Part shown: positions 54,130 to 63,297 of the stretch, in pieces
How the letters are laid out: the number at the start of each line of letters is the position of its first letter
Position numbering within the stretch: the first letter of the stretch is position 1
NCBI RefSeq assembly: GCF_000012885.1
Contig: NC_007498.2
Coordinates: 124,001-188,000 of the forward strand
Source of the DNA: Syntrophotalea carbinolica DSM 2380
GTDB taxonomy: Bacteria; Desulfobacterota; Desulfuromonadia; Desulfuromonadales; Syntrophotaleaceae
Reading direction: 5' to 3'
DNA length: 64,000 nucleotides
The notes under the pieces: generated by a model
What the model saw: only the letters and a program-made list of their open reading frames with translations
Database searches by the model: none
Told to the model about the DNA's origin: nothing
Translations under genes and position numbers: made by a program

Positions 54130-54705
54130 ATGACCAATGCCTTTGCCGGTCTGAACGGTTTTGAAATATTTTTCCTGCTTTGCGCCATCATCGGCAGTTT
54201 TTTTCTGGTTGTGCGTATGGTGATGCAGTTTGTCGGAGCCGACATCGATGCAGATACCGATTTCGACGTGGATATCGATGCCGATCATGTCGATTCGGAT
54301 GTCGGGTTCAAACTGTTGTCGTTGCAGAGCCTTACCGCGTTTTTGATGATGTTCGGCCTGGTGGGGCTGGCGCTTTATCGCCAGAATGGAGTCTGTTTTG
54401 GCGGGTCCATAGTGGGGGCCTGCCTTGCCGGTTTAATTTCCGTCTGGGTGATCGGGAGATTGTTCGCATGGTTTGATCGTCTGCAGTCCAGCGGTACCCT
54501 GCAGACGTCCATGGCGATCGGTTGCAAAGGCAGCGTCTATCTTACTATTCCTGCCGGCGGAACCGGTCGGGTGACCATTGATTTCCACAATCACCTGCGC
54601 GAGTTTGATGCTGTAGCGGACGATGACGGTGAAATTTCCACGGGAACTCCTGTCGAAGTGGTGCAGGTTAATGCCCATGTTTTGGTTGTCAAACCTATTG
54701 GCTGA
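54130..54705 (+). CDS. NfeD/YuaF-like membrane protein with OB-fold tail
   Basis: A 191-residue protein with three or four membrane helices (~10-30, ~70-90, ~95-115), an acidic Asp-rich loop (GADIDADTDFDVDIDADH), and a C-terminal OB-like beta domain (CKGSVYLTIPAGGTGRVTI). This is the YuaF/NfeD type that partners flotillins. The ATG at 54130 has GAAGGAGG upstream. The flotillin gene follows after 15 bp, so the two form an operon. Confidence 0.85.
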   Translation: MTNAFAGLNGFEIFFLLCAIIGSFFLVVRMVMQFVGADIDADTDFDVDIDADHVDSDVGFKLLSLQSLTAFLMMFGLVGLALYRQNGVCFGGSIVGACLAGLISVWVIGRLFAWFDRLQSSGTLQTSMAIGCKGSVYLTIPAGGTGRVTIDFHNHLREFDAVADDDGEISTGTPVEVVQVNAHVLVVKPIG

Positions 54706-54720
54706 ATAAGGAGTCATTCC

Positions 54721-56280
54721 ATGGTGTTCGATTTCTGGCTGTTGCCGGTTGTTGCTTTTTTATTCCTGGTCGTGTCGACCATCATTTTTCTGGCTTCACG
54801 CTACAAACGCTGCCCATCGGATAATATCCTGGTGATTTACGGTAAGGTCGGTGCGGGGCAATCGGCCCGTTGTATCCATGGCGGCGGGACCATGGTCTGG
54901 CCTCTGATACAGGATTACGCGTACCTGAGCTTGACGCCGATGACCATTAATATCCCTTTGCAGAAGGCGCTCTCGATGCAGAATATCCGCATCAATGTGC
55001 CGTCGACTTTTACGGTAGGGATCAGCACTGAATCGCAGATCATGACAGCCGCTGCGGAGCGCCTGTTACATCTCGGACAACATCAGATCGAGGAGATGGC
55101 CAAGGAAATCATCTTCGGCCAGTTGCGCTTGACCGTCGCCTCCTTGACCATCGAACAGATTAATCAGGATCGTGAGCGGTTCCTTGAGTCGATCCGTAAG
55201 AATGTCGCTCCTGAGCTGAACAAGATCGGTCTTTACCTGATCAACGTTAACATTACCGACATTACGGATGAGTCCGGGTATATCGACTCCATTGGTAAGA
55301 AAGCCGCTGCCGAGGCCATTAACCAGGCCAAGGTTGATGTGGCCGAGCAGGAAAAAACGGGCGCGATTGGCGAAGCCGAGGCGGTTCGGGAAAAGGAGAT
55401 CCGGGTAGCGGAAAATGTAGCCGGTTCGGAAAAGGGTAAAAAACAGGCCGAAGCGGATCAGCGGGTGTTTGTGCAGCAACAGGAAGCCAATGCTCGGGTT
55501 GGTGAGGCGGCTGCCGATCGCCAGAAAGAGATAGGCGTCGCCGAGAATCTGGCCGAAGCCGAAAAAGGTAAAAAGCGTGCCCAGGCCGACCAGCGGGTTT
55601 ACGTGCAGCAACAGGAAGCGACCGCTGTTGAAGGGGAAAATAAATCCAAAGCCGATATCGCCAACTATAATGCCGAACTGGCGGTCAAACAGGCCGCCGC
55701 CATGCAACTCGGCGAAGTAGCCAGGCGTGAAGCCGAGGTAGAGATTCAGAAGGCCCAGGCCAAAGCTGAGCAGGAGCGCTTGGTAGCCGCCGAAGTGGTG
55801 CGTCAGGAAATCGATAAACGCAAGGTGGAGATCGCCGCCGAGGCCGAAGCCGAAAAAACGCGTCGCGAAGCCAAAGGGGCCGCCGATGCGATCCTGCTCA
55901 AGTACCAGGCCGAGGCTGAAGGGGTGCGGAAAGTTCTGGAGAGCAAGGCGTTCGGCTATCTCGAGTTGGTCAAGGGGTGTAACGGTGACGCCAAGTCCGC
56001 CGCGACTCTTCTGATGACCGAAAAAATTGAGCAGATCGTGCAATTGCAGGTTGAGGCGATCCGCAATATCAAGATCGACAAAGTGACGGTCTGGGACGGT
56101 GCAGGGGGCGATAAAACCTCAACAGCCAATTTCCTTTCGGGCCTGGTCAAGAGTTTGCCGCCATTGCACGATGTTGCCGCCATGGCCGGCATCGACCTGC
56201 CGCAGTATCTCGGTAATATTGCCGATCCGTCCTCCCAACCACAGCCCGTTTCAGACGGGAATATAAGCCCGGCAAAGTGA
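54721..56280 (+). CDS. Flotillin-family membrane scaffold protein (YuaG/FloT-like)
   Basis: A 519-residue protein: an N-terminal membrane segment (LLPVVAFLFLVVSTIIFLAS), an SPFH/band-7 domain (~35-230; NILVIYGKVGAGQSARCIHG, FTVGISTESQI), and a long Ala/Glu-rich coiled coil (~215-420) containing two close ~50-residue repeats around QADQRVYVQQQEA and EADQRVFVQQQEA. Flotillins organise membrane microdomains. AAGGAG lies before the ATG, and a strong bidirectional terminator follows 69 bp after the stop. Confidence 0.95.
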   Translation: MVFDFWLLPVVAFLFLVVSTIIFLASRYKRCPSDNILVIYGKVGAGQSARCIHGGGTMVWPLIQDYAYLSLTPMTINIPLQKALSMQNIRINVPSTFTVGISTESQIMTAAAERLLHLGQHQIEEMAKEIIFGQLRLTVASLTIEQINQDRERFLESIRKNVAPELNKIGLYLINVNITDITDESGYIDSIGKKAAAEAINQAKVDVAEQEKTGAIGEAEAVREKEIRVAENVAGSEKGKKQAEADQRVFVQQQEANARVGEAAADRQKEIGVAENLAEAEKGKKRAQADQRVYVQQQEATAVEGENKSKADIANYNAELAVKQAAAMQLGEVARREAEVEIQKAQAKAEQERLVAAEVVRQEIDKRKVEIAAEAEAEKTRREAKGAADAILLKYQAEAEGVRKVLESKAFGYLELVKGCNGDAKSAATLLMTEKIEQIVQLQVEAIRNIKIDKVTVWDGAGGDKTSTANFLSGLVKSLPPLHDVAAMAGIDLPQYLGNIADPSSQPQPVSDGNISPAK

Positions 56281-56348
56281 CAGCCGGGTCGCCTTTGGTG
56301 ACGATGTCGGTAGCTGGTCGTGAAACCCGCTTGCCAAACGGATGAATT

Positions 56349-56392
56349 CCATATAAAAAGGGTGCTCTTTTTGGGGCACCCTTTTTATATGG
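56349..56392. terminator. Bidirectional terminator after the flotillin gene
   Basis: A perfect 17-bp stem (CCATATAAAAAGGGTGC with its complement, ~10-nt loop), A-rich on the left arm and T-rich on the right, so it can stop transcription from both sides. Confidence 0.88.
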
Positions 56393-56808
56393 TCCGAACC
56401 GGTGCTCTGAAAACAGTTGCGCTCATACCGCTTTGTTCCCTGTTTAATATCTTCATAAGGATAGCCGAAGGGGCAGGGACGGGAGAAAACAGGAAATCGA
56501 AATTAATCTGGCGCTAACACGAGCCTAACAATTTCCTGATAAATGAGACGGCGATTTATGCAAACGCTTCATATGCAAACGAAATTTCGCAGATTTCCGT
56601 CGGTGAAGCAGACACAGCGCCAGCCGGACAGACCTTCGCGTCTGCCCGGTTTTTTGCGGCAAAAGTAGCCCTGCAAGGGTTTATCTGAGGCCTGCCGGAC
56701 AGATAAGTGCCAGCACTCCCTTTTCATCCTCTCAGGACTTGGTATGTTTAGGGATAGTTAGCCGGCCGGGCAAAAGTTGGGTCGAAATGGAAAGGACTAC
56801 GGAGCATT
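56393..56808. other. Structured leader region before the PiT gene
   Basis: About 415 bp with no gene. It contains direct GCAAACG words at ~56558 and ~56575, the terminator at 56624-56655, and GCCGGACAGA near 56623 and again near 56695. A short transcript ending at that terminator, or an attenuator acting on the phosphate transporter, would explain it. I recognise no known riboswitch class. Confidence 0.4.
56624..56655 (+). terminator. Terminator in the leader of the PiT gene
   Basis: A 10-bp stem with one mismatch (CCGGACAGAC with GTCTGCCCGG, 6-nt loop) followed by T6. It lies 153 bp before the PiT start and well after the flotillin terminator, so it is a candidate attenuator or the end of a small RNA. 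Confidence 0.7.
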
Positions 56809-59064
56809 ATGAGCAGTGAATTTCTTCTTATCGGGGTCGGAATTCTCGTCACCATCGCGATTTTCGACATCATGGTCGGGGTCAGCAACGATGCGGTAAA
56901 TTTTCTCAATTCGTCCTTCGGCTCGCGGGTGGCATCGAGAAAAACCATCATGATCATTGCCAGCCTCGGGATCCTGGCCGGGGTGACATTTTCCAGCGGC
57001 ATGATGGAGGTGGCGCGAAAAGGCATTTTCCATCCGCAGTTCTTTACCATGCCGGAATTGATGACCATCTTTCTGGCGGTCATGATCACCGACATTATTC
57101 TGCTCGATCTTTTCAATACCTACGGGCTTCCCACTTCCACCACCGTCTCCGTCGTGTTCGAGCTGCTGGGTGCCGCCGTCGCCATCTCGGTCCTCAAAAT
57201 CGTGCAGGCCGGCGACAGCCTGATGACGATCGTTCAGTACATCAACTCCGCCAAGGCCATCACCATTATCATGGGGATCCTGTTGTCGGTAGCGGTGTCC
57301 TTCGTCTGCGGAGCCGTGGTCCAGTTTCTCACGCGCCTGCTGTTCACCTTCGACTATCAGCAGCGGATCAAGCGTTACGGCGCGCTGTGGGGCGGGGTGG
57401 CCATGTCCTCCATCACCTACTTCATTCTGGTCAAGGGTGCCAAGGGCGCGTCCTTCATGTCCAGCCAGAACGTCGCCTGGATCAAATCCCACACGGGCCT
57501 GATCCTGTTCGGGATTTTTATCGTTTCCGCGATTATCCTGCAGATGTTGCAGATGCTGAAATTCAACCTGCTCAAGCCGGTGGTGCTGGTCGGTACCTTC
57601 GCCCTGGCCATGGCTTTCGCCGCCAATGACCTGGTCAATTTCATCGGCGTACCGCTGGCCGGCCTGCAATCTTACAAGCTGGCCATGGCCTCAGGCGATC
57701 CCCTCGGGGCCACCATGGGCGCGCTCAGTGCCAAGGTGCAGTCGCAGACCTCTTTTCTGCTGCTGGCCGGTGCCATCATGATCCTGACCCTGTGGCTGTC
57801 TAAAAAGGCCCGCACGGTCACCAAGACCGAACTCAGCCTCAGCCAGCAGGACGAGGGCAGCGAGCGTTTCGAGTCGGTTTTTATCTCCCGGGCCATTGTG
57901 CGCCTGGTGCTGGGTGTTTTCGAGACAGTCCGGGTGGTTGTGCCCAAAGGATTGCGGGCGGCTATCAGCCGGCGTCTCGATCCCAGCGCAGCCATGGTGG
58001 TTGCCGAAGAAGGCAAAAGACCTTCCTTCGATTTGCTGCGCGCCTCGGTCAACCTGATGGTGGCCAGCGCCGTGGTCTCCTACGCTACCGCCAACAAGCT
58101 GCCTCTATCCACCACCTATGTCACCTTTATGGTGGCCATGGGCAGCTCTTTCGCCGATCGGGCCTGGGGCCGCGAAAGCGCCGTCTACCGTGTCACCGGG
58201 GTGCTGACCGTGGTCGGAGGCTGGTTCCTGACGGCGATTATCGCCTTTACCTTTGCGGCCTTGTTTGCCACCGTCATGTTTTACGCCAAAGGGTTTGGGG
58301 TCGTCCTGCTGGTCTTGCTTGTCGCTTTCCTGATTGTGACCAATCACCGAAAGCATCGCGCCAAGGCGGAAGAGGCGGAAAAAGAAAAGGTTTTCAATCT
58401 TAAATCGGTGGAAAATCCGCAGGAAACGATTGAGACGACCTTTGAGCACATGAGCTTTCTGCTCAAGGAAATCCGTGCGTCTCTCGATGCTACCCTGGAT
58501 GCTATGTTCAGTCAGAACATTGAACGGCTGGGCGTGGAGCGTAAGCGACTGGGCAAGTTTCAGCAGTGGTCCAACATTATCAGCGCCAACGTGTTCAAGG
58601 CGATGCGGCTGCTCGATCAGAAAGGCCTGTCCGTATCCCATAAGTACCCACAGGCCGTCAGGCGTCTGCAGAAGCTGACCGACGGCCATCGGGATATCGT
58701 GCTGCGTGCCTATACCCACGTCAGCAACCATCATAAGGGGCTGCTGCCGGTGCAGGTCGAAGAGCTGGAGCAGGTCCGTCAGCTGCTGGACGAGATTCTT
58801 CTGGAGGTGGAGGGGACCTTCGGTCGCAAACAACCTGCCAATCTGCAGGAGATCGAGGCCAAGGATGCCCGGTTGCGGGCTCTGGCCACCGAACTCAACG
58901 CCAGACAGGTGGCGCGCATCAAGGATAGTTCCTCCAAAACCCGCTTGAGCATTTTGTTCTACGCCGTTGTCGGCAATGCCATGATGTTGTCCAAGCAGAA
59001 CCTGGAACTGCTCGATATCTTCGAGCAATCCTTCGGCGTGGCCGAGGAGAAAGTGGGCGATTAA
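56809..59064 (+). CDS. PiT-family inorganic phosphate transporter with a PhoU-like C-terminal domain
   Basis: A 751-residue membrane protein. The two PiT signature repeats are visible: VGVSNDAVNFLNSSFGSRVAS near residue 24 and FAANDLVNFIGVPLAG near 265, each with the Asn-Asp pair of the Na+/H+-coupled phosphate site. About 10-12 helices fill residues 1-510. From ~530 the protein is soluble and helical (ETTFEHMSFLLKEIRASLDA), PhoU-like, which may regulate uptake. Standard PiT proteins are 400-500 residues. It is flanked by terminators on both sides and so is monocistronic. Confidence 0.93.
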   Translation: MSSEFLLIGVGILVTIAIFDIMVGVSNDAVNFLNSSFGSRVASRKTIMIIASLGILAGVTFSSGMMEVARKGIFHPQFFTMPELMTIFLAVMITDIILLDLFNTYGLPTSTTVSVVFELLGAAVAISVLKIVQAGDSLMTIVQYINSAKAITIIMGILLSVAVSFVCGAVVQFLTRLLFTFDYQQRIKRYGALWGGVAMSSITYFILVKGAKGASFMSSQNVAWIKSHTGLILFGIFIVSAIILQMLQMLKFNLLKPVVLVGTFALAMAFAANDLVNFIGVPLAGLQSYKLAMASGDPLGATMGALSAKVQSQTSFLLLAGAIMILTLWLSKKARTVTKTELSLSQQDEGSERFESVFISRAIVRLVLGVFETVRVVVPKGLRAAISRRLDPSAAMVVAEEGKRPSFDLLRASVNLMVASAVVSYATANKLPLSTTYVTFMVAMGSSFADRAWGRESAVYRVTGVLTVVGGWFLTAIIAFTFAALFATVMFYAKGFGVVLLVLLVAFLIVTNHRKHRAKAEEAEKEKVFNLKSVENPQETIETTFEHMSFLLKEIRASLDATLDAMFSQNIERLGVERKRLGKFQQWSNIISANVFKAMRLLDQKGLSVSHKYPQAVRRLQKLTDGHRDIVLRAYTHVSNHHKGLLPVQVEELEQVRQLLDEILLEVEGTFGRKQPANLQEIEAKDARLRALATELNARQVARIKDSSSKTRLSILFYAVVGNAMMLSKQNLELLDIFEQSFGVAEEKVGD

Positions 59065-59397
59065 CCGAGATCCGCTCAGCTACCTCTGAATATATGTGAC
59101 GACAAAGGGCAGCCGATATGGCTGCCCTTTGTGTTTGCAAAGATTTCTCTGGATACAGCGATTGGTACTGGGGCTATTGTTGTTTCCAAAGGGACTTGGT
59201 TTTCAGTAGATAAAATGTCGATGTTTGCCTGGAAGGAAATATAAGCAGCGAAGTGTCATGCGGAAAAAATTTTTTTACGGGGCATTGACAAATGTGCCCA
59301 TTTCCAATATCCCGTTAGCAGTTTTCAAAAACTTGCTGGAAGCTGACATGTTTTATATTGTGGCGCTTTTTTGATGCGCATGCTGAAAGGCGGGGAG
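59065..59397. other. Intergenic region between the PiT and Nramp-like genes
   Basis: About 330 bp. Apart from the hairpin at 59104-59130, a TTGACA hexamer near 59285 may be part of the promoter of the next gene; no matching -10 stood out. Confidence 0.4.
59104..59130 (+). terminator. Terminator after the PiT gene
   Basis: An 11-bp perfect stem (AAAGGGCAGCC with GGCTGCCCTTT, 5-nt loop) 40 bp past the stop, followed by GTGTTTG. Confidence 0.75.
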
Positions 59398-60732
59398 ATG
59401 GCGAACGAACAATATCAGGCAGTATCGGTTGTTGATGGGGTGAATGGTGAAGAATCAAAAACGAGATCCGATACCACAAGCTCTGCCCGATCCAATCTCT
59501 GGAAGGCCCTCGGCCCGGGTATCCTTCTGTCTTGCGCGGCCATCGGCGGATCCCACCTGGTCTGGTCGACCCGCGCGGGTGCCGATTTCGGCTGGCGGCT
59601 GCTGGGGCTGATCCTGTTAGCCAATTTGCTGAAATTCCCGTTTTTTCTGTACGGGCAGCGTTATACGTCGGCGACCGGCGAAAGTCTGCTCGCCGGCTAT
59701 CGCCGCCATGGCGTTGTCTTCGTCTGGATCTTCCTGCTGATCAATATTCTCACCGGAACCATCAATATCGCCGGTGTGGCAATGCTCAGCGGGGCCTTGT
59801 TTACCGGTTACGGATGGGTCGGGGCGTCCGTACCTCATATCACCATCGGCCTGATAGCCCTCTGCGCCCTGTTGTTGCTGCTGGGGCACTACAAACTTCT
59901 CGACTCCATGGCCAAGGTCATTATTATCGTGTTAGCGCTGGGAACCATGGTGGCGGTGGCTTTTGCCGTGCCGGGCAGTCGTATCCTGACGGCGGATATT
60001 GTCGCCCCCGATCCCTGGACCTGGACCTCCTTTGCCTTTCTCATCAGTCTGCTCGGTTGGATGCCGGCGCCGGTCGATCTTTCCGCCTGGTCGTCGCTGT
60101 GGATCTTCAGCCGGGAGAAACAGACCGGCCACTTTGCCACGGTGAAGGAGACCAGCATCGATTTTTACATCGGCTACGTATCGGCGGTGTTTCTCGCGGT
60201 CATGTTTGTCGCCCTCGGCGCTCTGGTGATGTTCGGTTCGGGAGAATCCTTTTCGTCCAGCGGCATCGCGTTTTCCAAACAGTTGGTCAATCTTTACGCC
60301 GCCACCATCGGCGATTGGTCACGCCCCCTGATCCTGACGGCGGCCTTTTTCACCATGTTCAGTACCACTCTGACGACCCTGGACGGGTACCCCCGTTCCC
60401 TCGCAGCCTGCTGTACCCTGATCGGCGATCTGTCGGCGCATCGGTTTCGGCAGATTCACAATGCCTGGATCCTTCTTTCGGCGGTTGCGGCGTCGTTGGT
60501 GGTCCTGTTCTTCGTCAAAAACCTTATTCAGTTTCTGACTTTCGCTGCGGTGGTTTCGTTTGTCACCATGCCGGTGCTTGCCGCCATCAACTACAAAGTC
60601 ATGACGGGCCCCAACGTGCCCGAAGAGTACCGACCCGGCTTGATTCTCAAGTTCCTCAGTTGGTCCGGCATGCTGTTTTTTGTCATGATGACGGCGGGCT
60701 ATGTGTATGTAACCTTCTTTCGCGGTGCCTGA
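59398..60732 (+). CDS. Nramp-related transporter lacking canonical metal motifs
   Basis: A 444-residue protein with 11 membrane helices in the LeuT/Nramp order, beginning GPGILLSCAAIGGSHLVWST. In true Nramp Mn/Fe carriers the first unwound helix carries DPGN and the sixth a Met-Pro-His motif. Here the first site reads GGSH, and the sixth has WMPAPVDLS. Transport of Mn/Fe is therefore doubtful, and the substrate is unknown. The ATG at 59398 is chosen because AAAGG lies 7 nt upstream; in-frame ATGs at 59374 and 59380 are possible. Confidence 0.8.
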   Translation: MANEQYQAVSVVDGVNGEESKTRSDTTSSARSNLWKALGPGILLSCAAIGGSHLVWSTRAGADFGWRLLGLILLANLLKFPFFLYGQRYTSATGESLLAGYRRHGVVFVWIFLLINILTGTINIAGVAMLSGALFTGYGWVGASVPHITIGLIALCALLLLLGHYKLLDSMAKVIIIVLALGTMVAVAFAVPGSRILTADIVAPDPWTWTSFAFLISLLGWMPAPVDLSAWSSLWIFSREKQTGHFATVKETSIDFYIGYVSAVFLAVMFVALGALVMFGSGESFSSSGIAFSKQLVNLYAATIGDWSRPLILTAAFFTMFSTTLTTLDGYPRSLAACCTLIGDLSAHRFRQIHNAWILLSAVAASLVVLFFVKNLIQFLTFAAVVSFVTMPVLAAINYKVMTGPNVPEEYRPGLILKFLSWSGMLFFVMMTAGYVYVTFFRGA

Positions 60733-60915
60733 TCGATGCGCATATGGAGTACAGGGCGCCTCCTGTCCTGTTTTACTTCCCAGAACAGCATTATGCCAGT
60801 ATACTTGCGCGGAACAATCGAACGCCGCGTTTTACTCTGAACCAAAATCTGCAGGAATATCAGGTATCTGCGGTTGAATTGAGAGTTTTGAACCTTAATC
60901 CTGCTGCCAGCATTG

Positions 60916-62649
60916 ATGACAATTATGGATTTTTTTCCTGTTTTTACCGCTTTGTCCTGTATTTTTCTCGGTGCCCTGGTCGGGGGGCGGTTGGCCGCCC
61001 TGTGCCATGTCCCGCGGGTGACCGGCTATCTGCTGGCCGGTATGGTGCTGAGTCCGTCCCTGGCCCACCTGCTCGGTTGGCATCCGATATTGAAACCCGA
61101 AGCGCTGCATACTCTGGATTTGCTTTCCCAGGTGGCTCTGGGGATGATCCTGCTCAGTATCGGCGGGCAGTTGCGCCCCGAAAACCTGCGCCGCTGGCGA
61201 CACCGCATCCTGCTGTTTTCCCTGGCGGAAACCGGTTTGACCCTGCTGCTGGTGGGCGGTGCGGCGGTGGTGGTCAATCTGCTGTTTTTGCGCTATGCGG
61301 TACCGGGATTGTCGCTGGCGATGACGACCTTTTACCTGGTTGTCTTTCTCGGCATCATCAGCGTGGCCACGGCACCGGCGGCGACCCTGATGGTGGTGCG
61401 GGAATGCGAATCGGAAGGGCCTCTTACCCAGGCTACTTTGACCCTGGTGGGGCTCAATAATATTCTGGCCCTGTTCGGTTTCGTGCTGGCGGCTCACTGG
61501 CTGGTGAAGCCTTCCGAGGGGATGGCGCCGTTGCTGGGGCAGCTGCTCAGTCCGATATTGGTCGGCGGCGTGGTCGGTCTGTTATTGGCCATATGGGCCG
61601 AACGCCTGGACAAAGGCAACGAATTCAAGTTGTTGCTGCTCGGCGGCGTGGTTCTGGTAACGGTCATGTGCCGTTTGCTGCAATGCGATCCGTTGTTGGC
61701 GCATCTGGCATTGGGAGCCAGTCTCGCCAATGGCTCGCCACGCTGGCACCGGCTGGCCGCAGCCCTGCAGGAGATCGATTATCCGGTGTATGTGGCGTTT
61801 TTCGTTCTTGCCGGCGCCAATCTGCATTTCGAGACCCTGGCGCATATCGGTTTGCTGGGCATCGGATACGTGATTGCGCGCACTGCCGGAAAAATCGGCG
61901 GGGCCTGGCTGGGAGCGCGCCTGGGGCGGTTCGGCGAACGCATGCGGCGCTGGACGGGAATGACTCTGCTGGCCCAGGCAGGGGTCGCCATCGGCCTGGC
62001 GGACAGTCTGTCCCGGCAATGGCCCGCCGGCGGCGCCATGGTCGAGACCGTCGTACTCGGCTCGGTGGTGATATTCGAGTTGATCGGTCCCCTGGCCGTG
62101 CGTCACGGCCTGGTGCGGGCCGGCGAGGTGCCGATTCTGTCGTTGCTGGAAAAACGCGCGCCGGAAGGCGCCTTCGAGGGGTTGCATCATGTGGTGCAGC
62201 ACTTCCGCTCGTCCCTCGGTATCCCCGCCGGACACCGTCTCAAGGACCCCGGCGATATTCTGGTGCGACACGTGATGCGCCGCAATGTCGAAACCCTGTG
62301 CGAAAACACCCCCTTCAACGAATTGCTGCGCCTTATCGCCCACAGCCGCTACGATCGTTTTCCGGTGGTGGACCAGGAAGACCGCTTCGTCGGCATGGTC
62401 GATTACTCGGAAATCCGCAGCCTGTTGTTCGAACCCTCCCTGGCGCAGTTGATCGTGGCCAGCGATCTGGTGCATACCGCCCGGGCGCAACTGCATCCCG
62501 ACCAGTCCTTGCGCGAAGCCCTGGAGGAGGTGCAGCAGCATCCCGATATCAGCTACTTCCCCGTAGTCGATCCGGAGCGCGGTTCCTGCCTGCTCGGTAT
62601 TCTGAGTCAGAACGACTTGCTGGCCGCGTTTCGTAAACAAGGCAAATAG
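60916..62649 (+). CDS. CPA2-family cation/proton antiporter with C-terminal CBS pair
   Basis: A 577-residue protein. Residues ~1-400 form ~12 helices of the Kef/NhaA-like CPA2 fold (HVPRVTGYLLAGMVLSPSLA, GLNNILALFGFVLAAHW). After ~440 come two CBS domains (VMRRNVETLCENTPFNELLR and a second at ARAQLHPDQSLREALEE), which usually bind adenine nucleotides and gate activity. The start is uncertain: ATG 60916 and 60925 are both possible and neither has a good ribosome-binding site. No TrkA-N domain is present, unlike KefB/KefC. Confidence 0.85.
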   Translation: MTIMDFFPVFTALSCIFLGALVGGRLAALCHVPRVTGYLLAGMVLSPSLAHLLGWHPILKPEALHTLDLLSQVALGMILLSIGGQLRPENLRRWRHRILLFSLAETGLTLLLVGGAAVVVNLLFLRYAVPGLSLAMTTFYLVVFLGIISVATAPAATLMVVRECESEGPLTQATLTLVGLNNILALFGFVLAAHWLVKPSEGMAPLLGQLLSPILVGGVVGLLLAIWAERLDKGNEFKLLLLGGVVLVTVMCRLLQCDPLLAHLALGASLANGSPRWHRLAAALQEIDYPVYVAFFVLAGANLHFETLAHIGLLGIGYVIARTAGKIGGAWLGARLGRFGERMRRWTGMTLLAQAGVAIGLADSLSRQWPAGGAMVETVVLGSVVIFELIGPLAVRHGLVRAGEVPILSLLEKRAPEGAFEGLHHVVQHFRSSLGIPAGHRLKDPGDILVRHVMRRNVETLCENTPFNELLRLIAHSRYDRFPVVDQEDRFVGMVDYSEIRSLLFEPSLAQLIVASDLVHTARAQLHPDQSLREALEEVQQHPDISYFPVVDPERGSCLLGILSQNDLLAAFRKQGK

Positions 62650-63297
62650 TCTCTCCATCCCTTCTCCCGGAGCGAAGCTCTGCGCATGTCTTTCCTTTCG
62701 TTTCCCCCGGAGACGGAAAAATCCGATTGACATAAAAATATCACTATGACATGATCGTGTCTAAGGCAGGTTGTTGGCGCCACACAATATGCCGCGACCC
62801 CTTCCTCCTCCTTGCGCTTATTTCGTCCTCCGTACTACGGACCCAACGAAACCCGCACGATTCCGGTCGTAGAACGGTCAGAAGGGCCGGGCAGGGGGTA
62901 TCCCCCTTGCACGACCCTTCTGGCCAGGCATTATCCTGTCGACAGCCCGGTTCTGCAGCGAGAATTCCGAACCCGGTTGCCTGACGGGTCGGGGGGCAGC
63001 CGCTGGTTGCGTTTATTTCCCTCCCCTCAATGGTAGCGGAGAGCAGAACCATGTTGGCCGATGTGGGCCAAGGCCGGTTCTTTGTCCGATAGGATGGAAT
63101 TTCAATACCCCGTAGAACTGGCAGGGATGTTTTTCGTCAATGTCGCCGTTAATACCCCTTCTCGGGCTATGACAGCCCAAATTTCCCCACCATAACTTGA
63201 AAAACCGCATGGCCTGGCGTGTCCACCGGGTGACTTGCCGATACGACAAGATCGGCCAGGTCATGGCCAGGGAGGCTGGTCGTCCTTGGCGGTTTTG
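62650..63297. other. Long non-coding leader before the metal-chelate binding-protein gene
   Basis: About 650 bp without a convincing gene. It is rich in short inverted repeats (for example CCTCCGTACTACGGA near 62830 and CAGAAGGG/CCCTTCTG near 62880 and 62930). A regulatory leader RNA is possible, but I could not match it to a riboswitch class: no B12 box in the right orientation and no TPP core. Confidence 0.4.

Noticed and set aside
59532-61460. 642-codon plus-strand frame
   Set aside because: It spans two transporter genes in a shifted frame and has an Arg/Pro-rich composition without membrane helices; a high-GC shadow.
62760-62800. Cobalamin-riboswitch B12-box-like GGCAGGTTGTTGGC
   Set aside because: It would be on the strand opposite to the downstream gene and lacks the other conserved cobalamin elements.
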